Shown one piece after another: positions 24,348 through 32,062 of a DNA stretch of 33,355 nt. This stretch comes from Longimicrobiales bacterium (GTDB taxonomy: Bacteria > Gemmatimonadota > Gemmatimonadetes > Longimicrobiales > Gaopeijiaceae): contig JAPYQK010000005.1 of assembly GCA_029941275.1 (NCBI GenBank), positions 1 through 33,355 of the forward strand. Direction: 5' to 3'. Position 1 is the stretch's first letter; each line of letters starts with the position of its first letter. A program made the translations under genes and the position numbers. A model generated the notes under the pieces. That model did no database searches. It was not told where the DNA came from and saw only the letters and a list, made by a program, of their open reading frames with translations.

Positions 24348-25844
24348 TTAGTGCGGCATCCCTCCCCTCATACCTCCCCGCATCCCGCCGAACGGGTTAC
24401 CGCCCCTCGAACGCATGCGCTCGAGATATGCTTCCCGCTGGGCCTGGAGTTGGGCCAATCCGATGAGAGCGACTCGATCACCCTCTTCTAGACCGCTCAC
24501 GACCGCGGTGTTATCCCAGTCGGTCAATCCGATCATGACCATACGGGGCTCGATGGTTCCGTCTTCCGCGATCAGGAACACCACGGCGGACTCAACCTGA
24601 TCCGCTCCGTCCGCACCGCCCCGAGCAAATCGACCCATTCCGCCCATGTCCGGTCCGCCTCGCTGACCGCCCTGCCGGCGGGCAGCATTCTGCGAGCCGT
24701 CACGGCCGGGCCTCTGAGCGCGTGCGGATCCACCCTGGGCGGTTGCATTACCGTCGGCTGAACGGGCACCCTCGGCGCGAGCACCTTCGGGACGACCACC
24801 CTCGGGTCGCGCTTCGGCATCGCCACCGGGCCTACCACCAGCGAACATTCCCCTCATGCCGCCCATCAAACTTCCCATATCCACAGCCTCAGCGTCGAGA
24901 CCGAGGGCCAAGGCGGCGGGCTCGGCGTCCTGAATCATCACCACGGAACTGTTCGGAATCAGTAGTACCCCAGTGGCTTCACCGGTCTGGATCTCCACCG
25001 CAGTGTTCATCCCCGGCTTGAGCAGCCCGGAACTGTTGTCCAGTTGAACGATCAGCGGAAACAGCGTCGCGCCCGACTGCACGACTGCCTGTGGCTCGAT
25101 CTGATCCACCATCCCGACGAACGTCCGATTCGGATAAGCATCAACCGACACGGAGGTCCTCATGCCTTCCTTGATCTCGCCAAGGTCCCCTTCGTTCACG
25201 AAAGTCCGCACCTGTACCACGTTCAGGTCGGCCATGACAAAAAGTGTGGTTCCACTCGAGACGTTCTGACCGGAGGATTGGATGACCTGACCCTCCTCGA
25301 CGTTCTTCTCGAGAACCGTGCCGGACGATGGAGCACGAATGGTCACGTCCTGGAGGCGGAGCTGAGCCAGCTCCAAGTTGGTCTCAGCCTTCACGAGCCC
25401 GGCCTGGGCGTTGGCGAACTCGAGGGTGCTGCTCTCGTGCTCCTGGGGCGAGACGACTCCTAACCGCAAGAGCTCGTTGGAGCGCTCCACTTGTGCCTCG
25501 GCGATGGCGATGCGTGCTCGAGCCACCGCGATATCGGCGTTCGCCTGATCGGCCGCGTTTCGCACGTCGCGCGGATCGACCTCGGCAAGAAGATCTCCAG
25601 GTTCGATGACGTCACCCGTATCAACGTAAAGACGAAGAATCTCACCCGAGGCCTTGGACGTTACTTCCACCTTCCGAACGGGCTCGAGGATGCCAGTGGC
25701 TTCGGCGGTGGCGATGAGATTTCCACGGATCACCTCAGCGCTCTGAGCACTCGAAGCATCTCCGGCTTCAGCGGTTTCACAAGCCGCAAGCAAGGGAAGC
25801 ATCAGAGCCGCCAACCAGACTTTCTTTGCTCGAACCGTAGACAT
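24348..25844 (-). CDS. Orphan RND/MacA-type periplasmic adaptor lipoprotein
   Basis: The 498-residue adaptor has a lipoprotein signal with lipobox LAAC ending at Cys22. The first lipoyl half is at 57-90 (KVEVTSKASGEILRLYVDTG), the helical hairpin at about 95-160, and the second lipoyl half at 168-187 (TIRAPSSGTVLEKNVEEGQV). Beta-barrel and membrane-proximal domains follow. Unusual is a Gly/Arg/Ala/Pro-rich, low-complexity insert at about 325-415, inside the membrane-proximal domain, and a GGMRGGMRGGMPH tail. The family normally sits next to an RND permease or MacB-type ABC transporter. Here no transporter gene follows; the downstream gene is convergent. The gene is intact, so it may serve a pump encoded elsewhere. 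ATG 25844 follows GAGAGGAAAG. Confidence 0.85.
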   Translation of the reverse strand: MSTVRAKKVWLAALMLPLLAACETAEAGDASSAQSAEVIRGNLIATAEATGILEPVRKVEVTSKASGEILRLYVDTGDVIEPGDLLAEVDPRDVRNAADQANADIAVARARIAIAEAQVERSNELLRLGVVSPQEHESSTLEFANAQAGLVKAETNLELAQLRLQDVTIRAPSSGTVLEKNVEEGQVIQSSGQNVSSGTTLFVMADLNVVQVRTFVNEGDLGEIKEGMRTSVSVDAYPNRTFVGMVDQIEPQAVVQSGATLFPLIVQLDNSSGLLKPGMNTAVEIQTGEATGVLLIPNSSVVMIQDAEPAALALGLDAEAVDMGSLMGGMRGMFAGGRPGGDAEARPEGGRPEGARAEGARSADGNATAQGGSARAQRPGRDGSQNAARRQGGQRGGPDMGGMGRFARGGADGADQVESAVVFLIAEDGTIEPRMVMIGLTDWDNTAVVSGLEEGDRVALIGLAQLQAQREAYLERMRSRGGNPFGGMRGGMRGGMPH

Positions 25845-26021
25845 AAGGCTTTCCTCTCGTCGTTCAGAAAGGCCCGGTGCCCCCTGAGCCCATCGCGGCA
25901 GTAGATCACAAATGTACGCGAGAAGGACGGGTCTGGCCAGATTTCCAACGCGGCGTAGTGATACAGCCCTGTAATACAGAGTGCGCCACTGTTTGTGCCT
26001 GACGTCTCGGAGGATACTACG

Positions 26022-26933
26022 TCACGTGAGCAGCAATCGTATGGCACCCGGCTGAAGTCGCACAGAGATCGGCAAGACTCCCACCGGTTCTCCGTCCAAC
26101 TGCACCGGCACGGTTCCGTCGGCACTTAGGTGAACCCGAGTCGCAAGCTGGTGCCTCGCACCCCTCGCCCCACTAAGACCCGACGTCAGAATCCGGATCG
26201 AAAGTCGCAAGAGTCTGCTTCGGGAAGCCGGGTCGATCGCAACCACGTCGAGCCGTCCGTCGAACGGGTCCGCCGTATCCACCACCGTGCCACCGAACGC
26301 CACTTCGGCGACGTTGGGCATGATCACGCTGACCGCATCTTCGACCCTGCGGCCATCGATCTCGGTCCGAATCAGAGGCGCCGGGTAGCGGGCCAGCGCC
26401 CGCATGACACGAGGTGTACGGCGCAGCAGGCCCCTGACACCCATGCGCCCCGTCCGGGATGTGTTCAGTTCGTCGATGAGCACCGCGTCGAAGCCTGTGC
26501 CGCACCACAGGAGGAACGGCCGATCCTCGTCTTTGATGCGGACCACACCAACGTCGACCGCCCTCGTGTGTACGGTCGGCAGTGCGCGAGCCACCTCCTC
26601 GACGTCCCGGTTGAATCCGAAGGCTCGGACCGCCGCGTTTGCGGTGCCGGACGGGAGGAAACCCAGTGCGGGCGTCTGTTCGGCCGGGCGGCCGAGGCTC
26701 ATGAGGCCGGTCATCACCTCGTTCAAGGTGCCGTCTCCACCCACCGCGATGATCCGGTCGACCTCTGAGCCCGAAGAAGCGGCGATTTCGACCGCCGAGC
26801 CGCGGCGTGTGGTCTCGGCGACGTGTACGGTCGCCGACTTGGCCAGCCGATCGTGGAGGACCTTGGCTCTCCGTCGCGCGCTACCCTTCCCCGACACCGG
26901 ATTGACGATGATCAGGTATGACGTCAACGACAC
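26022..26933 (-). CDS. Diacylglycerol-kinase-family lipid kinase
   Basis: The 303-residue product belongs to the DgkB/YegS/sphingosine-kinase superfamily, cytosolic enzymes that phosphorylate lipid hydroxyls with ATP. The hallmarks are visible: NPVSGKG at 11-17, the nucleotide motif GGDGTLNEV at 65-73 and PSGTAN at 94-99. The C-terminal half is the usual beta-sandwich, ending VQLDGEPVGVLPISVRL. The start is a GTG at 26933 with only a weak upstream GGGAG. Length is normal for the family. The gene is alone on its strand, 177 bases upstream of the adaptor gene, so joint expression is uncertain. The exact lipid substrate is unknown. Confidence 0.88.
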   Translation of the reverse strand: MSLTSYLIIVNPVSGKGSARRRAKVLHDRLAKSATVHVAETTRRGSAVEIAASSGSEVDRIIAVGGDGTLNEVMTGLMSLGRPAEQTPALGFLPSGTANAAVRAFGFNRDVEEVARALPTVHTRAVDVGVVRIKDEDRPFLLWCGTGFDAVLIDELNTSRTGRMGVRGLLRRTPRVMRALARYPAPLIRTEIDGRRVEDAVSVIMPNVAEVAFGGTVVDTADPFDGRLDVVAIDPASRSRLLRLSIRILTSGLSGARGARHQLATRVHLSADGTVPVQLDGEPVGVLPISVRLQPGAIRLLLT

Positions 26934-27244
26934 TCCAAATAGCTCCCAGCTTGCTCCAACATCGCGTCCCGGCCTTTCATGGCGTTGTTGAGACGAGCAA
27001 CAGCATCAGCATCGGGCAATTCCTTACGAAGGTTCGGGTCGCCAGCAACATCCTAGGCGGTACTGCCATGAGCAAGCTGCCTGCTCCGACACCTATGCCT
27101 GCTTACCAAGGCAAGCTACGGAGTAATTAGGATCTCACGTGCAGCGCTGAGCCACTGCCCCAAACTTGGACAGGGCCTGAGCCGGGGGTTACGGTTTCTG
27201 GAGCACCGATGATCTGGAAATGAGCCAGGCACACTGGAGGCAGG
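26934..27244. other. Intergenic stretch with a short open fragment
   Basis: No gene is supported in these 311 bases between divergent genes. On the minus strand a 42-codon stretch without a start codon (26924-27052) reads like protein (DVAGDPNLRKELPDADAVAR, then a LEQAGSYLE end) and terminates across the start of the lipid kinase gene. It may be a gene remnant, but I cannot name a family. The rest, 27053-27244, shows no clear promoter or hairpin; the SurE ribosome binding site GGAGG lies at its right end. Confidence 0.35.
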
Positions 27245-28081
27245 ATGAAGAATCTACCGAGTTTATTATTCGGACTATTGAGCTGCGTCTTCGTTTTCAG
27301 CTCCGCCGCAGACGCTCAATCGTATCGTGTGCTGCTCTCCAATGACGACGGCATCGAATCCCCGCAGTTGGCGGCATTGAAGCAAGCATTGGAGTCTCTG
27401 CCCGGCGTTGAAGTGCTTGTGTCCGCCCCCCACGAGAATCAATCCGGAGCCGGCCAAGCGACGGGCCCCGACCGACTGATCGTCGATCGTGTGTACCGCG
27501 ACGGTTCGCTGTTCGGATACGCCGTGCACGGTGAACCCGCAGAAGCCGTCCGTTTTGCCACAGTGATGTTGGCGGGGGACGAAGGCTTCGATCTGGTCGT
27601 ATCTGGGATCAATCAGGGCGCCAATGTGGGGAACGTCTCTCACCATTCGGGCACGGTCGGAGCTGCCTTCGAGGGCCACTATCAAGGCATCCCTTCCATC
27701 GCCATATCACAGGAGGCGCGCGGTGCTGACACGGAAAGGTCGGCGAGATTCGCAGCTGTTCTGGTCCAGAGATACCAGCGAGAGGGAGCACCCCCAGGAA
27801 TGATCTTGTCGGTCAACATCCCGGCGGGTGAGCTAAAAGGTGTACGGGTCAGACCGATGGGCGATGCTTACTTGAAGACTGTCGACTACGAAATTCGAGA
27901 GGAGTCCGAAAACACTACGACTTATCAACGTCGGCGAATCAGACAACGAGGCACGGATCCGAGTTCGGATACCTTCTCGTATCAAGAGGGCTACATCGTG
28001 CTTACGCCACTGAAGTTCGACTGGACCGATCATGAAGCCATCGGTGAAGTTACGGCGTGGGGTTTGCGGTTGGTGGATTGA
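27245..28081 (+). CDS. surE: SurE-family nucleotidase with signal peptide
   Basis: The 278-residue protein is a SurE 5'/3'-nucleotidase, a metal-dependent phosphatase acting on nucleoside monophosphates. The metal and active-site blocks are present: SNDDGI at 32-37 (Asp34, Asp35), NQSG at 65-68 with the expected Ser, SGINQGANVGN at 120-130, and SGTVGAAFEGH at 135-145. Unlike cytosolic SurE, it begins with a clear signal peptide (residues 1-25, ending SAADAQS), so this copy is exported. ATG 27245 follows GGAGG at good spacing. An exported SurE, with the exported PhoD-like enzyme to the left, would fit extracellular nucleotide and phosphate scavenging. The C-terminal domain is normal in length. 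Confidence 0.88.
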   Translation: MKNLPSLLFGLLSCVFVFSSAADAQSYRVLLSNDDGIESPQLAALKQALESLPGVEVLVSAPHENQSGAGQATGPDRLIVDRVYRDGSLFGYAVHGEPAEAVRFATVMLAGDEGFDLVVSGINQGANVGNVSHHSGTVGAAFEGHYQGIPSIAISQEARGADTERSARFAAVLVQRYQREGAPPGMILSVNIPAGELKGVRVRPMGDAYLKTVDYEIREESENTTTYQRRRIRQRGTDPSSDTFSYQEGYIVLTPLKFDWTDHEAIGEVTAWGLRLVD

Positions 28082-28133
28082 TACTCACGGACAAAAATCG
28101 GGTCGGTGCGCTGATCGTTGAACTGGCTCCGAC

Positions 28134-28846
28134 CTAGCTCCGAGCTTGCTCAAGCATCTCCGTCGCGACCTGCTCGAACAACGGCGCTTCGAGTTTCTGG
28201 TAGCCCGCGATAGCCTCTTTGGGCAGTTCTCCGGCACGCTCCCGGTCGTCTGGTGCGCCGCACCTGAGGAGCATCCACGCCCACCATCGTCTGGTTTCGA
28301 ACTGTCCCATGACGATGGGGACCTCCTCCGCTCGCTGCAGGGCCGTCGTGAAGTGGCCTTCCGCTGCGTCCCACTCGCCAGCGCATGCCGCGGCAATTCC
28401 CGTCGTGCAAGCCCAGGGCACGGTGATGTGGCCCACGGTTCCGAGCGTCAGTGATTCGACGGCATCCTCGTACAGACCAGCTGCGGTTTCGATTTCCCCC
28501 AGCACGGTCAGCCCGTCGATGGCGGTGTGGAGAGCGAAGCCGTCCCCCACCCACCTTCGACGGCCGACTCGGAACAGCTCCGGCTCGACCTCCTCATAGA
28601 GCGACATTGCGTCCGGCCCGCCCGCATAAGCCGCGAACCAAAACCGGAAGCCCGCCGCATTTGAACGCCAAATTCGATCCTCTTTTTGTGCGGCGAAGAA
28701 ACGATCGATGAGGGCCACCGCCTCTTCCGGCTTCCCTTGCCAGAACCGGCCCACCGCCGCCTGGCCATGCCGCCCTCGCCGAGTTCTCGCCCGATCGAGT
28801 ATCGCCCTTCGAGGGCGGCATTCAGCCGGGTTACGGGGTCGGACAT
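28134..28846 (-). pseudogene. Serine/threonine kinase-TPR gene collapsed by internal deletion
   Basis: From ATG 28846 the first 28 residues are the start of a Gemmatimonadota-style serine/threonine kinase: MSDPVTRLNAALEGRYSIGR then ELGEGGMA, the glycine-rich ATP loop. The kinase sequence stops there, at about 28763. In a different frame a TPR-rich C-terminal part begins (GQAAVGRFWQGKPEEAVALI) and runs for about 210 residues to a stop at 28134, ending TEMLEQARS. Such C-terminal parts normally follow a kinase domain and a long helical or ATPase region. The catalytic loop, activation segment and all the rest of the kinase are missing. If the TPR part is translated at all it could start at GTG 28754. 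I see a relic of a 900-plus-residue protein. Confidence 0.75.
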
Positions 28847-28869
28847 CCGGTCGTTCCTGGAGACTCGGC

Positions 28870-30096
28870 CTAGTTTCCGTTCAAGCGCACGAACTTCTGG
28901 ATCCGGTGCCCAGTCTGCACCTCACCCGTGTAAAGATTTCCCTGGGAATCGAACGCCATATAGTGGAGCCAATCGAAATTTCCCGCCTGGTGACCGCCGG
29001 TACCCCAAGAGTAGACGGGCTCGAGCGTCGCCCGATCCAGGGTCCACACCACATTGTTGGTCCCGTCGGGCACGTATAGGAACCGTTGCTCGGTATCGAG
29101 CGGGTCGAACTCGGCACCCCAGGTGGATCCAGGGCCGTACGTCTGGGGAGCAAGAACGTTCTCCATGATGAACGTACCGTCTTTCTCGAAGACCTGAAAG
29201 CGGTTGCTGGGACGGTCGCTCACGTAAACCCGCCCGTCATTGGAAATGGCCAGTCCATGTACGGGAGTCCGCCACGTACGGCTTGGCGGAGCATCCGGAT
29301 CCCACGGGCCTGGATCTTCATCCACTGGGGGCTCACCGTAGGCCCCCCAGTGCCGTAAGTACTCGCCAGTGTTGGCGTCGAAAACGATCAAACGCCGATT
29401 GCCGTACCCATCCGCCACGTAGAGTTCGTCCGTGGTGGGGTCCACTTCCATGGTGGCCGCCCGGCGAACGGAGTTCGTGTCGTTGCTGCCTTCGCTCACA
29501 CCGACGCCGCCGATCATGAGCACGAGCTCACCGTCCTGCGTGAACTTCATGATGTGATCGTCTCCGCCCCCGTTTCCGGCGACCCACACGAATCCTTGGT
29601 AGTCCACGTGAATTCCGTGTTCGCTATTGAACCACTGGTACTCGCCGGTGGGGCTGTCGCCGCCCCACGCTTGGATCACGTTTCCTTCCGGATCAAACGC
29701 CAACACGGCTGGGGCGGTGGTGCAGCATGCCGATTGGACCGGATCGCTGCCCCACGTCCGGTCCCTCGTGGTCTGCGCCATGGTCGAACCGGCGTTCGTA
29801 GCCTGCACCGTCCACGGCCTGTGAATGATCCAAAGGTTGTCATTGCTGTCGACGGATGTGCCGGCGATTTGCCCCGTGATCCAGTTGTTGGGAAGGGGCT
29901 TGGGCCAGAACGGGTCGACGGCGAACTGTGCCACTCCATCGGGTACTCCGGGGCCCGATGCGTCGGCGGGCACCCTGGCCATACTTTCTGCCGAGGAAGA
30001 TGCGGTCCCGGCGTCGTCCATGGCGCAGGCGGAAGCCACGAAGATGACCAACGATGTTGCGAGGACCGTGCAAATCAAACCGTAGGATCGGCTCAT
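28870..30096 (-). CDS. PAL-like six-bladed NHL propeller, lipoprotein
   Basis: The 408-residue product has a lipoprotein-like signal (FVASAC, Cys24) and an NHL-type six-bladed propeller. It matches the peptidyl-alpha-hydroxyglycine alpha-amidating lyase (PAL) domain at its functional residues: Arg93 (IIHRP) for R533, His160 (SEHGIHVD) for H585, Tyr231 (VADGYGNRR) for Y654, His280 (PVHGLAIS) for H690, Arg295 (VSDRPSNRF) for R706 and His378 (WLHYMAF) for H786. PAL uses a zinc held by the three His to cleave hydroxyglycine ends into an amide and glyoxylate. The residue after the last His is Tyr instead of the usual Asp. It stands downstream of a second propeller gene on the same strand, with a terminator hairpin between them. 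A general NHL sensor role is the alternative. Confidence 0.75.
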   Translation of the reverse strand: MSRSYGLICTVLATSLVIFVASACAMDDAGTASSSAESMARVPADASGPGVPDGVAQFAVDPFWPKPLPNNWITGQIAGTSVDSNDNLWIIHRPWTVQATNAGSTMAQTTRDRTWGSDPVQSACCTTAPAVLAFDPEGNVIQAWGGDSPTGEYQWFNSEHGIHVDYQGFVWVAGNGGGDDHIMKFTQDGELVLMIGGVGVSEGSNDTNSVRRAATMEVDPTTDELYVADGYGNRRLIVFDANTGEYLRHWGAYGEPPVDEDPGPWDPDAPPSRTWRTPVHGLAISNDGRVYVSDRPSNRFQVFEKDGTFIMENVLAPQTYGPGSTWGAEFDPLDTEQRFLYVPDGTNNVVWTLDRATLEPVYSWGTGGHQAGNFDWLHYMAFDSQGNLYTGEVQTGHRIQKFVRLNGN

Positions 30097-30212
30097 TGTT
30101 CGTCACCAGTTCAAGGGGAGTGTCCGAAACAAGGGATGGTAGAGTAGGACTCGACTGAGTTCTCGGACAGAACCACTGAGCATTCCTCGACAGTTCCGCC
30201 GGGCAATAACAA

Positions 30213-30246
30213 GAGCCCCGCAAGGCACGACAACCTTGCGGGGCTC
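30213..30246 (-). terminator. Strong hairpin terminator after the upstream propeller gene
   Basis: A perfect 13-base stem, GAGCCCCGCAAGG and CCTTGCGGGGCTC, encloses an 8-base loop. Read on the minus strand it is followed by TTGTTATT, a moderately T-rich tail. It lies 103 bases after the stop of the propeller gene at 30349 and 117 bases before the start of the next one, so it probably ends the first transcript or attenuates read-through into the second. Confidence 0.8.
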
Positions 30247-30348
30247 AAACTCGAAGTCTCTCGATGCAGCGAAACTCGTCACTAGTTGGCCTCGATGAGG
30301 CGCAAACCAGCGACCATCACCGGAAAACTAGCGGCCCTCCAATCCGAG

Positions 30349-31497
30349 CTAGCGCCCCTCCGCCCACGGCGGCCCAATGATCAAGTCCGGATCGACACCC
30401 TGCTTGGGCACGAACTTCTGGGTCCGGCCGTACTGGTTGTCCCCACCGTACATATTCCGCTCGGAGTCGACCGTAAAGGTGTGCACCTCGAGGTAGCCAT
30501 TCGGGAGCGCTCGGGGGACCTCCCAGGTGTACAGGCGCTTCCCATCGAAGTCCACCTTGACGAACCGGAGCGGACCCAACGTGGTGATCCACACCGCGTC
30601 GTCATTGACGATGACATCCAGCGTGAGGCCAAAACCGTCCGAAGAGTTGATGAACTCAACTCGGCCGGGATCGTTGGTCGTCCTGTATTGGTTGATACGA
30701 CCCCCGGACCGATCGAGGGCGAAAATCCGACCATCCGGCCCCGTGGCGATCGCGTGCACGCCGTTGAATTGACCGGGACCGCTTCCCTCACCTCCGAACT
30801 CGCCCAGATAATTCGTGTCCGCGTCCAGAATGACGACGCGATGGTTGTCCAGCCCGTCGGCAATCAGGATTCTTCCGTCGGGCAGGAACGCCACGTCCTG
30901 GGGCCGGGAGTAGTGGGTCTGGTCGGCTCCAGGGACGTCTTTCTCGCCCAACGTCATCAGGAGCTCGCTGCCGTCGTTGGAGAACACGTAGATCTGATGG
31001 AACGTCTCGTTAACGAGCCAGATCCGTCGCGCGGGATCGTAGGGGCTGATCCGAATCCGGTGCGGTCCGGGGCCTTCCGACCCTGCGCACAGGTAGTCCC
31101 ACTGCTCCCAAACGTCCGTCACGTTCCCGTTACGATCGAGCGTGTACAAGCAGTTCTGCCACGTCCTCAAGGCGACCGCCTGCAACGTGTTGATGCCGAT
31201 GGATCCGGCGTACCCGTCAAACTCGTCCGGAATCGGGATCGGCAACCGGGTCTCGCCACGCTGTGCGACGATGATGCGGTCGGGAGATTCAGCCCACAGG
31301 CCCGAGTTTCCGCCGTGTGTAAATCCTTGTTTGGCGAACGGTACGTGCCACCCCTCGATGATGTCGTAGGGGCTCGGGCCGATCGGTCCCTCGTCTACGT
31401 CCTGAGATGAGACGGGTCCTGGCAGTACGGCGGCGAACAAACCGGTCAGCACAGCACCGGCTAGAAGTCTCGAATTGCGCATGTCGAACAGCTCCAT
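30349..31497 (-). CDS. Second PAL-like NHL propeller, catalytic Tyr replaced
   Basis: The 382-residue exported protein has a signal peptide (LLAGAVLTGLFAAVLPGPVS) and six NHL blades. Start is ATG 31497 or ATG 31482. Compared with PAL and with the neighbouring paralogue it keeps Arg80 (VAQRGE), His146 (PGPHRIRIS), His248 (GVHAIATG), Arg263 (ALDRSGGR) and His339 (EVHTFTVD). It also has an FHQIYVF stretch close to the PAL blade that follows H585. The position of the catalytic Tyr654 is Leu216 (ADGLDNHR). It may therefore bind the metal but lack lyase chemistry, or use another general base. Sequence identity with the other propeller is low, so the duplication is old. A terminator hairpin follows. 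Confidence 0.75.
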   Translation of the reverse strand: MELFDMRNSRLLAGAVLTGLFAAVLPGPVSSQDVDEGPIGPSPYDIIEGWHVPFAKQGFTHGGNSGLWAESPDRIIVAQRGETRLPIPIPDEFDGYAGSIGINTLQAVALRTWQNCLYTLDRNGNVTDVWEQWDYLCAGSEGPGPHRIRISPYDPARRIWLVNETFHQIYVFSNDGSELLMTLGEKDVPGADQTHYSRPQDVAFLPDGRILIADGLDNHRVVILDADTNYLGEFGGEGSGPGQFNGVHAIATGPDGRIFALDRSGGRINQYRTTNDPGRVEFINSSDGFGLTLDVIVNDDAVWITTLGPLRFVKVDFDGKRLYTWEVPRALPNGYLEVHTFTVDSERNMYGGDNQYGRTQKFVPKQGVDPDLIIGPPWAEGR

Positions 31498-31681
31498 TAT
31501 GCGGATCCTTGATGACCCAGATTGGTGATGGCGGTTCCCCGTCTACTTCCTGCAGCCTGGTCCCGGTCGACGAGGACGTGGTAACGTGGCAAGAGACTCG
31601 GCATAGCGCCATGTCCGAGGATGGATTCGTGGCCCAGAGCTCCGACCTGGCATTGTCCGACCTAACTTTGTCGATCTGACG

Positions 31682-32032
31682 TTGGATGACGTAGTGGGAA
31701 CAAAAGGAAAGACCGAAGCCAGCAGCTTCTTCTGGAAGACGGCGGAGGAGTTGATGGGCCGCCCAGATATCAGCGAAGGAACGCTCATGGGGTTCCCCTA
31801 CTTGCGGGTGGACGGTGGCTTCTTCGCCACGTGTGATCATCGATCCGGCCACCTGATCGTGAAGCTCTCGCGCGAACGGGTTCAGGAGATCATCACTCAG
31901 GGCCAGGGTGAACCCTTCGCGCCGGCCGGTCGTGTGTTCAAGGAGTGGGCGCTAGTAGAACAGCGCGATACAAAGAAGTGGCAAGATTTGATGGACGAGG
32001 CGATTCAGTTCGTTGGAGGCGCGAATCGATAG
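31682..32032 (+). CDS. Small TfoX/YjbR-like protein
   Basis: The 116-residue cytosolic protein reads SFFWKTAEELMGRPDISEGT then GFPYLRVDGGFFATCDHRSG and LIVKLSRERVQEIITQG. This is the alpha-beta layout of small TfoX N-terminal or YjbR-like proteins, whose molecular role is poorly known; some act on competence gene expression. The start is unclear: TTG 31682 is the most upstream possibility and GTG 31694 is another; neither has a good ribosome binding site. The stop is 30 bases before the PRPP-synthase-like gene, so the two are probably co-transcribed. A 184-base divergent region separates it from the propeller gene. Confidence 0.6.
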   Translation: MDDVVGTKGKTEASSFFWKTAEELMGRPDISEGTLMGFPYLRVDGGFFATCDHRSGHLIVKLSRERVQEIITQGQGEPFAPAGRVFKEWALVEQRDTKKWQDLMDEAIQFVGGANR

Positions 32033-32062
32033 TAGGTTGAAGTTCCACCTAGGAGGGACTCA

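Noticed and set aside
30286-31410. 374-codon plus-strand open frame
   Set aside because: It is antisense to the well-supported second propeller gene.
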